The notes below the pieces were generated by a model, which worked only from the letters and a program-made list of their open reading frames with translations, ran no database searches and was not told the origin of the DNA. Of a stretch of DNA of 64,000 nt, positions 34,882-43,259 are shown piece after piece. The translations under genes and the position numbers were made by a program. Source of the stretch: Ardenticatenaceae bacterium (GTDB lineage: Bacteria > Chloroflexota > Anaerolineae > Promineifilales > Promineifilaceae); assembly GCA_020634435.1 (NCBI GenBank), contig JACKBS010000007.1, forward strand, positions 248,001 through 312,000, in the 5' to 3' direction. Every line of letters starts with the position of its first letter. Position 1 is the first letter of the stretch.

Positions 34882-37578
34882 ATGAGCAATCAAATCCAGT
34901 CCAATTCTAACCCAGCGCAGCAGGAACTTCGCCAGACGTTGCTCCAGGAAATGGCGGCGGCCTTTGCTAAGGCTGACTTGGCGGTTTTGTGCTACCAGGC
35001 AGGGATTCCTTTTGAAGAATTGGGCAGCGAAACATTGGGATTGCGACCCGCCCTTGTCAAGCTCATCGAAATGGCTGAACGGCACGGCAAGCTGGAAGCA
35101 TTAATTGCCGCCTGTGCCAAGGAGCGCCCTGGTTACCATTGGCCAACAGGTTCTCAACCTGACCAGCCTTGTCCTTATCGTGGGCTTTTTGCATTCCAGG
35201 AAGAAGATGAAGCGCTCTTTTTTGGCCGGGAAGCATTTACGCAAATGCTCACACAGTTTGTGCTGGCGCGTCCGCTCACGGCCGTTATTGGCCCATCCGG
35301 CAGCGGTAAATCCTCAGTGGTGTTTGCTGGCTTGGTGCCTGCGCTGCGCCAGCAGGGTGAGTGGCTGGTGCTGAAGTTTCGTCCGGGAGAGAGACCTTTT
35401 CACGCGTTGGCTTCGGTGTTGCTGCCGCACTTAGATCCAACGTTAAGTGTGGTAGACCAACTCGCCGAAACCAAAAAGCTAGCCTCTCGTTTGCAAGCTG
35501 GCGAACTCACGTTGGCTGACATCCTCCCCAGCATCCTAGAACAGCAGCCAGTCAACAGCCGCCTATTGCTCATTGCCGACCAGTTTGAAGAACTTTTCAC
35601 TCTGTGCCCAGATGAAGCAACTCGCCATCGTTTTTTGGATTTGTTGCTAGATGAAACCCTTGGTAGGGGCGGGTCTGAGACCCGCCCCTACGCGACCCAC
35701 CTAGTTTGCACCCTGCGCGCCGACTTCATGGGGCAAGCTCTGGCTTACCCGCCGCTGGTAACCGCCCTGCAAAACAGCGACGTCAAGCTGGGGCCAATGA
35801 CCCCAGACGAGCTGCGCCACGCCATTGAAGAACCTGCCCACAAAGCCAATGTGCAGTTTGAAGAGAAACTGGTGGGCCGTATTTTGGAAGATGTAGGGAC
35901 AGACGGGCGTAACCTCCCCCTGCTAGAGTTTGCTTTGACCGAACTGTGGCAGCAGCAGCGCAACCACCACCTGACCCACACCGCTTACGAGCGTATTGGC
36001 CAGGTGCGCGGCGCGCTGGCCCGCCATGCCGATGCTGTGTACAACAATTTAACTACTTCAGAACAAGCCCAAGCCGAACGCATTTTTGTCCAGCTAGTAC
36101 ACCCCGGCGCAGGGGCAGAGGATACCCGCCGCCTGGCAACCAAAGACGACATTGAAGAAGCAGATTGGGCATTGGTGCAAAAATTGGCCGACAGCCGACT
36201 ATTGATAACCGACCGAGATGAAAGCGGTCAAGACACTGCCGAAGTAATTCACGAAGCACTTATTCAACGCTGGCAGCGACTGCAAGGCTGGATGAAAAGC
36301 CACCGCGAGTTCCGTACCTGGCAAGAGCGATTGCGGGCCGATTTGCAGCAGTGGTTAGATCATAACAGGGAAGAAGGCTTCTTGTTGCAAGGGGCACACT
36401 TGAGCATGGCAAAAGAATGGGTCACTAAGCACAGAGATAGTTTTAGCAAAACCGAGAAAATGTTCATAAATATCAGCATTAACCACTTAGAACTAGAGGA
36501 AGTTATAAAAGAAGCCCGGCGCCAACAAGAGCTAGAAAAAGAACGCCAAATAAGTGAAGAACGCCGAAAGACAAACAGACTATTATCCATTTTAGCAGGT
36601 GTCGCCCTTCTTTTTGCTGCTGTTGCAATTTTCTTTGGTATACGATCAAATCTTGCTAGCCAGAAGGCAATCGCCGAAGGGCAGGCAAGAACGTTGGCGG
36701 CCTCAGCCGATAGATTGCGCCTCAACAACCATGCCCGGCAAAGCTTGCTTTTTGCTTATCAAGCCGTCACAATCACCTATCAGCAGAACAAAACTGTAAT
36801 CCCCGAAGCCTTTAATGCCTTGCATAATACACTAAGTACCACGGAAGTCGAAGGACATCTGTATGGCCACACAGCTCCGGTCACCCGCGCCATTTTCTCA
36901 CCTGATGGGCAACGCATCCTTACCACCAGTGAAGACAATACAGCCAGACTATGGAATAGTACTGGGAATCTCTTGGCAAATCTTGAAGGTCACACAGCTC
37001 CTGTCACTAGCGCCATTTTTTCACCCGATGGTCAACGCATCCTTACCTCTGATGGTAGAAGTGAGACCTCTGACAATACTGCTAGACTATGGGATGGTGC
37101 TGGTAATCTTTTGGCCATCCTTGAAGGCCATACTTCCTGGATCAGCAGCGCCGTTTTCTCACCCAATGGCCAACGCATCCTCACCGCCAGTGGCGACAGC
37201 ACCGCCAGACTCTGGGATGGCGCTGGCAATCTCCTCGCCACCCTAGAAGGCCACACTGATGGGGTCAACAGCGCGGTTTTCTCTCCCGATGGCCAACGCA
37301 TCCTCACCGCCAGTAGCGACAGCACCGCCAGACTATGGGATGCCGATGGCAAACTCCTGGCCACCCTTGAAGGCCACACAGGCACGATCAACAGCGCCGT
37401 TTTCTCACCCGATGGCCAACGCATCCTCACCGCCAGTTACGACAGCACCGCCAAACTGTGGCCTCATTATCAGAATGTGGAAAGCATGTTGGCAGAGGCC
37501 AAGCGGCGACTGCTGCTCATGACAACCGACTCAGAATGTCTGGAACTGTTTGCGGAATCTGAATGCCAAAATCGTTAA
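34882..37578 (+). CDS. nSTAND NTPase with N-terminal effector-associated-type domain and C-terminal WD40 repeats
   Basis: An 898-residue signal-transducing ATPase of the kind found in bacterial conflict and cell-death systems. Residues about 12-82 form a small helical domain ending ERPGYHW, of the effector-associated or death-like type. The NTPase has Walker A VIGPSGSGKSS (about 136-146) and Walker B LLLIADQFEELF (about 226-237). Downstream helical modules include PLLEFALTELW and EVIHEALIQRW. A membrane helix follows near 570-592 (LSILAGVALLFAAVAIFFGI), then five WD40 repeats (about 660-866) that are nearly identical in DNA. I chose ATG 34882 over a TTG at 34819. A perfect 29-bp REP hairpin lies in frame at 35663-35691. 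The stop overlaps that of the convergent methyltransferase gene. Confidence 0.88.
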   Translation: MSNQIQSNSNPAQQELRQTLLQEMAAAFAKADLAVLCYQAGIPFEELGSETLGLRPALVKLIEMAERHGKLEALIAACAKERPGYHWPTGSQPDQPCPYRGLFAFQEEDEALFFGREAFTQMLTQFVLARPLTAVIGPSGSGKSSVVFAGLVPALRQQGEWLVLKFRPGERPFHALASVLLPHLDPTLSVVDQLAETKKLASRLQAGELTLADILPSILEQQPVNSRLLLIADQFEELFTLCPDEATRHRFLDLLLDETLGRGGSETRPYATHLVCTLRADFMGQALAYPPLVTALQNSDVKLGPMTPDELRHAIEEPAHKANVQFEEKLVGRILEDVGTDGRNLPLLEFALTELWQQQRNHHLTHTAYERIGQVRGALARHADAVYNNLTTSEQAQAERIFVQLVHPGAGAEDTRRLATKDDIEEADWALVQKLADSRLLITDRDESGQDTAEVIHEALIQRWQRLQGWMKSHREFRTWQERLRADLQQWLDHNREEGFLLQGAHLSMAKEWVTKHRDSFSKTEKMFINISINHLELEEVIKEARRQQELEKERQISEERRKTNRLLSILAGVALLFAAVAIFFGIRSNLASQKAIAEGQARTLAASADRLRLNNHARQSLLFAYQAVTITYQQNKTVIPEAFNALHNTLSTTEVEGHLYGHTAPVTRAIFSPDGQRILTTSEDNTARLWNSTGNLLANLEGHTAPVTSAIFSPDGQRILTSDGRSETSDNTARLWDGAGNLLAILEGHTSWISSAVFSPNGQRILTASGDSTARLWDGAGNLLATLEGHTDGVNSAVFSPDGQRILTASSDSTARLWDADGKLLATLEGHTGTINSAVFSPDGQRILTASYDSTAKLWPHYQNVESMLAEAKRRLLLMTTDSECLELFAESECQNR
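35663..35691. repeat. Perfect REP hairpin inside the nSTAND coding frame
   Basis: GTAGGGGCGGGTCT, one G, then AGACCCGCCCCTAC: a perfect 14-bp inverted repeat. It is in frame and codes for GRGGSETRPY between the Walker B region and the sensor strand, where relatives usually have a short loop. Such GTAGGGGCGGGT palindromes are normally intergenic. Confidence 0.85.
36862..37460 (+). repeat. Five near-identical WD40-coding repeats of about 123 bp
   Basis: Each unit codes for about 41 residues starting GHT and containing FSPDGQRILT and ARLW. Units 3 to 5 are closest to each other; unit 2 has a 5-residue insertion (SDGRSETSDN). The DNA is nearly the same between units, a sign of recent duplication or gene conversion. 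Confidence 0.85.
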
Positions 37579-38984
37579 AGCTGCACATCCGCCCGTGCCC
37601 AGGCTTTGGGGAAATGACTCTCGACCTGGCCAGACAGGGTGTGGTACACGCCCAGCCCCAGCGGGAAGCCCTGATAACACACCACCACATAGCCCGTATC
37701 CGTGCAGGCATCCGTTTGAGATGGCGCAACCGAAAAAGTCTGGCGCTGCAAGTATGCCTGGATCTGTTCGGGCGTAAGGGCTATGCGGTTTTGCGTAGCG
37801 TGCTGACCCAGCAGCATGGTCGCCGCCGTCGTTATTTTGGTGTAGCGCTGGCCGGTGCGCATAAAAAAGAGGCCGGGGGCATCCAGCCGGGGGCGGGTGG
37901 GCAGCTGTTGATCCTGGTTCACCAGGTACACGCCGCGCTTGCTCCAGGGCACGATGGTGAGGTTGTGGAAGACGGCCGTATCCATCCCAAACCGCTCTAT
38001 CACGTCATCAAAACCGAGAGAAAAATCCCCAGGCGCAAAAAACCGATCACCGTCTACCGAATACCGTTCACCGCCAACTTTCTCCAACACCGCCACAAAA
38101 AAACCGCCCGTGTCGTTCTGGTGCGGCCAGATGCGGCTGGTCAAGTGCAAATCGGGATGCAACGATTCGCCTTGCCATTCGGTTAAGCCAGGCGAGGCAA
38201 CCAGACCGGGCACCGTGCTCGGGCACAGGCGCAGCACATCACCCGATTCGCGCAGGATGGCATCCACCACCAGCTCATTTTCCTCCGGGGCAAAAGTGCA
38301 GGTAGCGTACACAATGCGCCCACCGGGGCGGCACAGCTGCACCGCCTTGCGCAGCAGCGCGGTTTGAATCCGAGCAATCTTTTGCGACGCCGCCAGCGAC
38401 GAGCGGCCGAGTACACTGGTATCTTTGCGGCAGGTGCCTTCACAGGTGCAGGGCACATCCACCATAATCTTGTCAAACTGGCCAATTTCACCAGGCAAAC
38501 TGCTGCCATCCCAGGTGAGGGTGGTCACATTGACCAGGCCAATGCGGTTGAGCACATCGCGTGCGGCGCGCATACGGCCGCTGTTGCGGTCATTGGCCAG
38601 CAGCGTGCCCCGGTTAGCCATCATCGCCCCCATTTGCGCGGTTTTGTTGCCCGGTGCAGCGCACATGTCCAGCACGCGCTCCCCCGGCTGCGGATTAAGC
38701 AGCAAGGCGGGCAACAGCGCCACTTCTTCTTGCACCTGGTACAGCCCGGCCAAAAACTCCCAACGCAAGCCAGGCATTACCGCTTCTGGCAAGCGAAACG
38801 ACCCTGGATACCAGGACACTGGCGCGAGATCGACCCCCTCAGCAGCCATGAGGCTTTGCAATTTTTTAGGCGTAATTTTGAGCGGATTGGCCCAGATGGT
38901 GGTAGGTAACGGCCGTTGCACTGCCGCCACAAACCCAGCCCAATCATCAATCAAATCTCGGTACCGCTCAAAATAATCTGTCAT
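37575..38984 (-). CDS. rRNA (cytosine-C5)-methyltransferase, RsmF/YebU-like
   Basis: A 469-residue SAM-dependent RNA m5C methyltransferase of the NOL1/NOP2/Sun family. The SAM loop is VLDMCAAPGNKTAQMGAMMA (about residue 104). Motif IV has VDVPCTCEGTC (about 176) and motif VI has VYATCTFAPEENE (about 228), which give the two family Cys, one catalytic and one for product release. A C-terminal RsmF-type extension (about 310-469) with a PUA-like part follows. The likely target is 16S rRNA, but the exact cytosine cannot be told. The gene is convergent with, and shares 4 bp with, the nSTAND gene. Confidence 0.9.
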   Translation of the reverse strand: MTDYFERYRDLIDDWAGFVAAVQRPLPTTIWANPLKITPKKLQSLMAAEGVDLAPVSWYPGSFRLPEAVMPGLRWEFLAGLYQVQEEVALLPALLLNPQPGERVLDMCAAPGNKTAQMGAMMANRGTLLANDRNSGRMRAARDVLNRIGLVNVTTLTWDGSSLPGEIGQFDKIMVDVPCTCEGTCRKDTSVLGRSSLAASQKIARIQTALLRKAVQLCRPGGRIVYATCTFAPEENELVVDAILRESGDVLRLCPSTVPGLVASPGLTEWQGESLHPDLHLTSRIWPHQNDTGGFFVAVLEKVGGERYSVDGDRFFAPGDFSLGFDDVIERFGMDTAVFHNLTIVPWSKRGVYLVNQDQQLPTRPRLDAPGLFFMRTGQRYTKITTAATMLLGQHATQNRIALTPEQIQAYLQRQTFSVAPSQTDACTDTGYVVVCYQGFPLGLGVYHTLSGQVESHFPKAWARADVQL

Positions 38985-39028
38985 AAAGTTGCCGTATGCT
39001 TTCGTTGTGTAAAAATAATATGACTATC

Positions 39029-39080
39029 CGGTAATTAGGTAATTGAGTAATTGCGTAATTACCAAATTACGTTATTAGGA
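39029..39080. repeat. TAATTA-rich repeat upstream of the nitroreductase gene
   Basis: GGTAATTAGGTAATTGAGTA, then further TAATTGCG and TAATTACC units, with a spacing of about 10-11 bases. Same family as 15943-15999 and 18508-18597. It runs up to the GTTATTAGGAG ribosome-binding site of the next gene. Confidence 0.7.
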
Positions 39081-39087
39081 GACCCAA

Positions 39088-39744
39088 ATGGACCTCGCTA
39101 CCGTCGATAAATTATTAACCACTACCCGCTCCGTGCGCAAACGGCTTGATCTGGACCGCCCTGTACCGCCGGAAGTCATCGAGGAATGTCTGGAAATTGC
39201 CATCCAGGCACCCACGGGCGGTAATTCGCAAGGCTGGCACTTTATGGTTGTGACCGACGCCGACAAAAAGGCGCAAATTGGCGAGCTGTACAAACAGTCG
39301 TTTTTCATCTACGCCCGGTCGAACCAGGAGCAGGCGGAAAGCCGGGGCAGCCGGGATCATGATCCTGAACAGCAAGGCCGCGTGGTGAAATCGGCCGTTT
39401 ACCTGGCACAAAACATGCATAAAGTGCCGGTCATGGTCATCCCCTGTATCGAAGGGCGTGTGGAAAATGCCGGGCCGATGGCTCAAGCCGGGCTGTATGG
39501 CTCCATTTTGCCGGCCGCCTGGTCCTTCATGTTTGCTCTGCGCGCTCGCGGTCTGGGCGCGGCCTGGACCACTTTGCACTTGCGCTACGAAAATGAGATT
39601 GCGGAAATTTTGGACATCCCCCGCCACTTCACCCAGGCGGCACTGCTGCCAGTAGCCTACTACACTGGCGATGATTTCCAACCCGCCAAACGCGTCCCGG
39701 CCAGCCAGGTCACCTCCTGGAACGACTGGGGCAGCAAGCGGTAA
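39088..39744 (+). CDS. Nitroreductase-family flavoprotein
   Basis: A 218-residue FMN-dependent NAD(P)H oxidoreductase. The family N-terminus is TTRSVRKRLDLDRPVPPEVI with the Arg-Ser-x-Arg FMN phosphate contact. QAPTGGNSQGWHFMVV (about residue 45) and the C-terminal ARGLGAAWTTLHLRYENEI (about 152) are typical. The substrate is unknown. TTAGGAGACCCAA gives a clear ribosome-binding site. It stands alone and is convergent with the next gene. Confidence 0.9.
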   Translation: MDLATVDKLLTTTRSVRKRLDLDRPVPPEVIEECLEIAIQAPTGGNSQGWHFMVVTDADKKAQIGELYKQSFFIYARSNQEQAESRGSRDHDPEQQGRVVKSAVYLAQNMHKVPVMVIPCIEGRVENAGPMAQAGLYGSILPAAWSFMFALRARGLGAAWTTLHLRYENEIAEILDIPRHFTQAALLPVAYYTGDDFQPAKRVPASQVTSWNDWGSKR

Positions 39745-39756
39745 AAGCAAACAAAA

Positions 39757-39785
39757 ACCTCCCGTAGTTGTTTACCACGGGAGGT
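39757..39785 (-). terminator. Terminator in the convergent gap, minus orientation
   Basis: Stem ACCTCCCGT / ACGGGAGGT. On the minus strand it is followed by TTTTTGTTTGC. It should end the minus-strand gene at 39865-40443 and may also act on the plus strand. Confidence 0.7.
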
Positions 39786-39794
39786 CGGGAATTG

Positions 39795-39859
39795 ATTTCC
39801 CCGGAAACTTTCAGCGATTAGACAGTAGACAGGCTAACGTGAAAAGTTTCCGGGGAAAT
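39795..39859. repeat. 17-bp perfect inverted repeat with CCCCGG core
   Basis: ATTTCCCCGGAAACTTT (39795-39811) and its exact complement AAAGTTTCCGGGGAAAT (39843-39859) flank 31 bases. A similar structure is at 47147-47202. Confidence 0.85.
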
Positions 39860-39864
39860 AGCGC

Positions 39865-40443
39865 TTACTCTAAAGAATCGAGGAAACGGCTGATGCCATT
39901 CTCGTCCCAACCGTCCTGACGGCCAAAAATCATGAGCATGCCGGGGCTGCCGCTTTTTGCCTCAAACACACCCAAAAGCTGCCGAACATTGTTGCCCTGG
40001 CCGTCAGTGCCCTCATAGGTAGCCAGCGTCGCATCGGCACCGTTGATAGTAACATCCTCACTGCCAACATATTCCAGCTGCGCGTTTTGTGTGCCGGTCT
40101 GATTGGCAAAAGCATCGCGCATCTGCTGCTGCATTTGCTCCTCGTCACCCGCCAGCGAAGCAGGGAATTCGGCCAGCATGATCATAGAGTTTTCGTCTGG
40201 ACCAGTGATGAAGGCCATGCGAAAACCGAACAGATTCATTGCGCCCTGCTCGTTGTAGCCAGAAGGCAAATCATAATCAACGATGGAGCCAGCCACATCA
40301 GCGGCAGCGGCGGGATCATCGACGCTTTCGGCAAAATTAGCGAACATTCGGGGCAGCACCAAAGCAGCAATAATCGCAATAATGCAGCAAATCGCCAAAA
40401 TACCACCAATAATGCCAACCACAATTTTTGTATTACGACTCAT
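39865..40443 (-). CDS. Membrane-anchored protein of unknown function
   Basis: A 192-residue protein with one N-terminal membrane helix (about 6-28, VVGIIGGILAICCIIAIIAA) and a soluble domain outside. GYNEQGAMNLFGFRMAFITG and later VTINGADATLATYEG suggest a small alpha/beta domain. I recognise no named family. I chose the ATG at 40443 because GGAGG sits seven bases upstream, rather than the longer frame from 40491. It has its own promoter (40530-40559) and is divergent from the DAHP synthase gene. Confidence 0.75.
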   Translation of the reverse strand: MSRNTKIVVGIIGGILAICCIIAIIAALVLPRMFANFAESVDDPAAAADVAGSIVDYDLPSGYNEQGAMNLFGFRMAFITGPDENSMIMLAEFPASLAGDEEQMQQQMRDAFANQTGTQNAQLEYVGSEDVTINGADATLATYEGTDGQGNNVRQLLGVFEAKSGSPGMLMIFGRQDGWDENGISRFLDSLE

Positions 40444-40529
40444 GAAAATCCTCCATGTTTTGGAAAAATGGCAACGGCCGTACCGCACCATTTTATAAAC
40501 AAATCAACCGGCTCGCGCCTGTTCACGGT

Positions 40530-40559
40530 ATTAAAAACGGTACTCCCCCTTTTTGTCAA
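40530..40559 (-). promoter_or_regulatory. Promoter of the minus-strand membrane protein gene
   Basis: On the minus strand: TTGACA (40559-40554), an 18-base spacer, then TTTAAT (40535-40530). Good matches at both boxes. Confidence 0.6.
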
Positions 40560-40596
40560 CAAACAGAGGGCGATTGGATGAACGGCCGTTGTGAAA

Positions 40597-40627
40597 ATTG
40601 ACGCAACTGCGCGAAATTAGGTATAAT
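40597..40627 (+). promoter_or_regulatory. Candidate promoter of the DAHP synthase gene
   Basis: TTGACG (40597-40602) and TATAAT (40622-40627), with a long 19-base spacer. It is divergent from the promoter at 40530-40559, with an ACGGCCGT octamer between the two. Confidence 0.45.
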
Positions 40628-40745
40628 TCGTTCAAAATATTTTGAAAGTTCTGCGCTTTTCTGACTGGCGAAGCGGGCAGATTGGTAGATAATTGGCCAC
40701 ATCTGGCGCAACAACCCATCAGAAAAGCAGGTCATAAGGAAAATT

Positions 40746-41579
40746 GTGAACCGTTTGCCAAAAATACAACCACCACAACCACAGTCCACAGATGCCACCA
40801 AACCTGTGCACATTACGTCTGACTTTGCCGTGGGTAGCAGCGATGTGGTACTGATGGCTGGTCCCTGCTCTGTAGAAAACTACGCCCAAACCCGCGCTGC
40901 GGCTGAAGCAGTGGCCCGTGTCGGCGGCCGTGTGCTGCGCGGCGGCGCATTTAAGCCGCGCACCTCCCCCGACAGCTTTCAGGGGTTGGGCGAACAAGGG
41001 CTGGAAATTTTGCGGGACGTGGCTGATGAGTTTGGCCTGCTGGTGATTACGGAAGCGCTGGCGGTGGAGCACGTGCCGTTGGTCGCTCGCTACGCCGACA
41101 TTATCCAGCTGGGCAGTCGCAACATGCAGCATTACCCGCTGCTGTGGGCCGTTGGCGAACTGGAAAAGCCGGTGCTGCTCAAACGCGGCTTTATGTCAAC
41201 TATTGACGAGTGGCTCAAGGCGGCCGAGCATATCAGCAGCCGCGGCAACACCAACATTATTTTGTGCGAGCGCGGTATTCGCACATTTGAAACGGCGACA
41301 CGCAACACGCTGGATACCAACGCCATCGCTCTAGCCAAGCAGCTTAGTCCCTACCCGGTGATCGCGGATCCCAGCCACGCCACCGGTCGTGCCGCCCTGG
41401 TGCTGCCCGCCGCTCGCGCCGCGCTGGCGGCTGGAGCTGATGGCCTGCTGGTAGAATTCCATCCCGATCCAGCCCATGCTCTTTCCGATGGGCAGCAGTC
41501 GCTGCCACTGAGCACCCTGCCCCACTTTGTAGAAGAAATGGGGAAGATAACGGCCGTTTTCAACCGCACCTTCACCTGA
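40746..41579 (+). CDS. aroF: 3-deoxy-7-phosphoheptulonate (DAHP) synthase
   Basis: First enzyme of the shikimate pathway: phosphoenolpyruvate plus erythrose 4-phosphate gives DAHP, in the cytosol. The 277 residues match the short type I-beta (KDPS-like) class without a regulatory domain. Motifs are LMAGPCSVENYAQT (about 36), RGGAFKPRTSPDSFQGLG (about 65), LQLGSRNMQ-type IIQLGSRNMQHYPLL (about 118) and PVIADPSHATGRAALV (about 204), with metal-binding Cys and His. The start is a GTG at 40746. No other aro gene is adjacent; trpB is 4.3 kb away on the other strand. Confidence 0.95.
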   Translation: MNRLPKIQPPQPQSTDATKPVHITSDFAVGSSDVVLMAGPCSVENYAQTRAAAEAVARVGGRVLRGGAFKPRTSPDSFQGLGEQGLEILRDVADEFGLLVITEALAVEHVPLVARYADIIQLGSRNMQHYPLLWAVGELEKPVLLKRGFMSTIDEWLKAAEHISSRGNTNIILCERGIRTFETATRNTLDTNAIALAKQLSPYPVIADPSHATGRAALVLPAARAALAAGADGLLVEFHPDPAHALSDGQQSLPLSTLPHFVEEMGKITAVFNRTFT

Positions 41580-41585
41580 TTTTTC

Positions 41586-41633
41586 GCACAGAGGAAGAAG
41601 AGATAATTCTCTTAAACTCTGTGTTCTCTGTGG
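41586..41633. repeat. CACAGAGG-type inverted repeat
   Basis: GCACAGAGG is mirrored by CTCTGTGTTCTCTGTGG about 20 bases later. It is a relative of the larger hairpin at 43121-43185. There is no T run, so termination is doubtful. Confidence 0.55.
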
Positions 41634-41669
41634 CAAAACGTTCTAACCCGACCAACAATTTGAGGTTTA

Positions 41670-42122
41670 ATGCTCGACTTCATCTTTAGCCTCGGTTATT
41701 TTGGGCTGTTTCTCATTAGCTTTTTGTCGGCTTCGCTCATACCGCTGGCCTCGGAAGTTTTTGTAGTGGGGATGCCGCCCCTCGGCTACAGCCCGTGGTG
41801 GGTGGTTGTGGTCGCTACAGCAGGTAGCTACTGTGGCTCCTTGCTAAACTACACCATCGGCAAAAAAGGTACCGACTTTGTGCTGGGCAAATACGTCAAA
41901 ATTGACCCCAAAACGTGGACGCGGGCCGAGAAATTTTACGAGCGGTGGGGGCCGGTGGCCCTCTTCTTCTCGTGGGTGCCCTTTATTGGCGATCCGCTAA
42001 CGGCCGTTGCGGGGGCATTGCACATGAATCTCGGCGTTTTCAGCTTTTGGGTGCTGTTTGGCAAGACCCTGCGTTATCTGGTGCTACTGGGCATTGCCTC
42101 CCGCTTCATCGACATGTTTTAG
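41670..42122 (+). CDS. YqaA-like membrane protein (VTT/DedA superfamily)
   Basis: A 150-residue membrane protein with four to five hydrophobic segments. PLASEVFVVGMPPLGYSPWW (about residues 26-45) holds the conserved acidic residue of the VTT fold. GSYCGSLLNYTIGKKGTDFV and FFSWVPFIGDPLTAVAGALH (about 104-123) are typical of YqaA proteins. Members are thought to move or flip lipids, but this subgroup has no proven function. It is co-directional with aroF after a 90-base repeat gap. Confidence 0.85.
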   Translation: MLDFIFSLGYFGLFLISFLSASLIPLASEVFVVGMPPLGYSPWWVVVVATAGSYCGSLLNYTIGKKGTDFVLGKYVKIDPKTWTRAEKFYERWGPVALFFSWVPFIGDPLTAVAGALHMNLGVFSFWVLFGKTLRYLVLLGIASRFIDMF

Positions 42123-42198
42123 CCGCTGGTATTGACAGAAAACTGCTAGAAATCCGCCGACCACCTGCACTATAATTGCCTCAAACGCACGCCGCCTC

Positions 42199-42207
42199 TG
42201 GTACAAT
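42199..42207 (+). promoter_or_regulatory. Candidate extended -10 for the cyclase gene
   Basis: TGGTACAAT at 42199-42207 is an extended -10 box, 31 bases before the GTG start. A consensus TATAAT also lies at 42171-42176. Confidence 0.35.
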
Positions 42208-42237
42208 TCAAACAAAACAGACAAAAGGAGCAATCTT

Positions 42238-43113
42238 GTGAAATTTATTGATCTCACCATTCCCCTCGGCATTGGCACCCCGCCCTGGCCGACATACGAA
42301 CCGCTGCAAGTGAAATATTTCAAGCGTCTTGCCCCCAACGGGGCCAATGGCCAGGTGGTCACCCACAGCAACCATATTGGCACCCATCTGGATGGCGAAA
42401 TCCATTTCTACACCCCCGGCAAAGATATCGCCTCACTCGATTTTGATTTTCTAGCTGGCGACGCTGCTATCGTCGATCTCAGCGATGTGTGCGGCGATTA
42501 CGACGTGTACACGCCCGAAATGATTGAAGAGCGCGTGGAAGTGCGCGAAGGCGACATTCTCCTCATCCACACCGGCTACCACCATTTTGGCTGGGACCAG
42601 CCGTACGGCAACGAGGTGCGCTACATGGTGATGCACCCTGGCCCAGACGCCCGCTTTGCCCAATGGTGCATCGACAAAAAGATCAAGTGGATTGGCGTGG
42701 ACTGCGGCAGCGCGGATCATCCAATGAACACCAAAATTCGCGATTGGATGCCTGCTCAGGCTGAAGATGCCGATGCCCATTTCCAGAAAAAATATGGCAA
42801 ATCCCTGGCCGAATATTTCACCAAAGATATGTACCAGATGATGCATTTGTGGATGTTCGACAAGGGCATCATTCACGCGGAATGCGTGGGCGGCGACATT
42901 GACCTGCTGGTGAATCGGCGCGTGCAGGTGGGCTGCTTCCCCTGGCGCTTTGTCGATGGCGAGGCCAGCATTGCCCGCATCGTGGCCATGGTGGATGACG
43001 ACGAGTACGAAACGCTGATGGCTAAAAAGGCCGAAATGCCCAAAACCAAATTTGGCGACTGCTACGACCCGGTTCATGTGGAACGGCTGGGCGGTCGCGG
43101 CTCGGTGTATTAA
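42238..43113 (+). CDS. Cyclase-family metal hydrolase (kynurenine formamidase-like)
   Basis: A 291-residue member of the cyclase/KynB superfamily, zinc or manganese enzymes that hydrolyse amides or cyclic substrates. The hallmark HxGTHxDxxxHF appears as SNHIGTHLDGEIHFYTPG (about residues 43-60). GDILLIHTGYHHFGW and KWIGVDCGSADHP give the further conserved His and Asp. The start is GTG 42238 after AAAAGGAGCAATCTT, a strong ribosome-binding site. Substrate unknown; no kynurenine-pathway neighbours are present. Confidence 0.87.
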   Translation: MKFIDLTIPLGIGTPPWPTYEPLQVKYFKRLAPNGANGQVVTHSNHIGTHLDGEIHFYTPGKDIASLDFDFLAGDAAIVDLSDVCGDYDVYTPEMIEERVEVREGDILLIHTGYHHFGWDQPYGNEVRYMVMHPGPDARFAQWCIDKKIKWIGVDCGSADHPMNTKIRDWMPAQAEDADAHFQKKYGKSLAEYFTKDMYQMMHLWMFDKGIIHAECVGGDIDLLVNRRVQVGCFPWRFVDGEASIARIVAMVDDDEYETLMAKKAEMPKTKFGDCYDPVHVERLGGRGSVY

Positions 43114-43120
43114 TTTTTTG

Positions 43121-43185
43121 GCCACAGAGGGCACAGAGGAAAAAGAGGAAATCTCTAAACCCTCTGTGTGCTCTGTGGCTTTTTT
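43121..43185 (+). terminator. Large terminator hairpin after the cyclase gene
   Basis: GCCACAGAG...CTCTGTGGC closes a long imperfect stem (43121-43179), followed by TTTTTT. It is built from the CACAGAGG repeat also seen at 41586-41633. Confidence 0.8.
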
Positions 43186-43191
43186 AACCGC

Positions 43192-43221
43192 TTGACACCA
43201 TACCCTATGGTATGGTACAGT
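43192..43221 (+). promoter_or_regulatory. Promoter of the TetR-family gene
   Basis: TTGACA (43192-43197), an 18-base spacer, and TACAGT (43216-43221). The spacer is filled by the operator palindrome at 43197-43216. Confidence 0.55.
43197..43216. promoter_or_regulatory. Likely TetR operator
   Basis: ACCATACC-CTAT-GGTATGGT, a perfect 8-bp inverted repeat with a 4-base centre, lies between -35 and -10. A related half-site GGGTATAG occurs at 43245-43252. Binding here would block the promoter, so autorepression by the next gene is likely. Confidence 0.65.
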
Positions 43222-43259
43222 TTCGCGCAGCAAAACATACTAAAGGGTATAGTTTTACG

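Noticed and set aside
36862..37460. Regular repeats that might suggest a CRISPR array
   Set aside because: The units are contiguous, code for WD40 blades in frame and have no variable spacers. No cas gene is present anywhere in the window.
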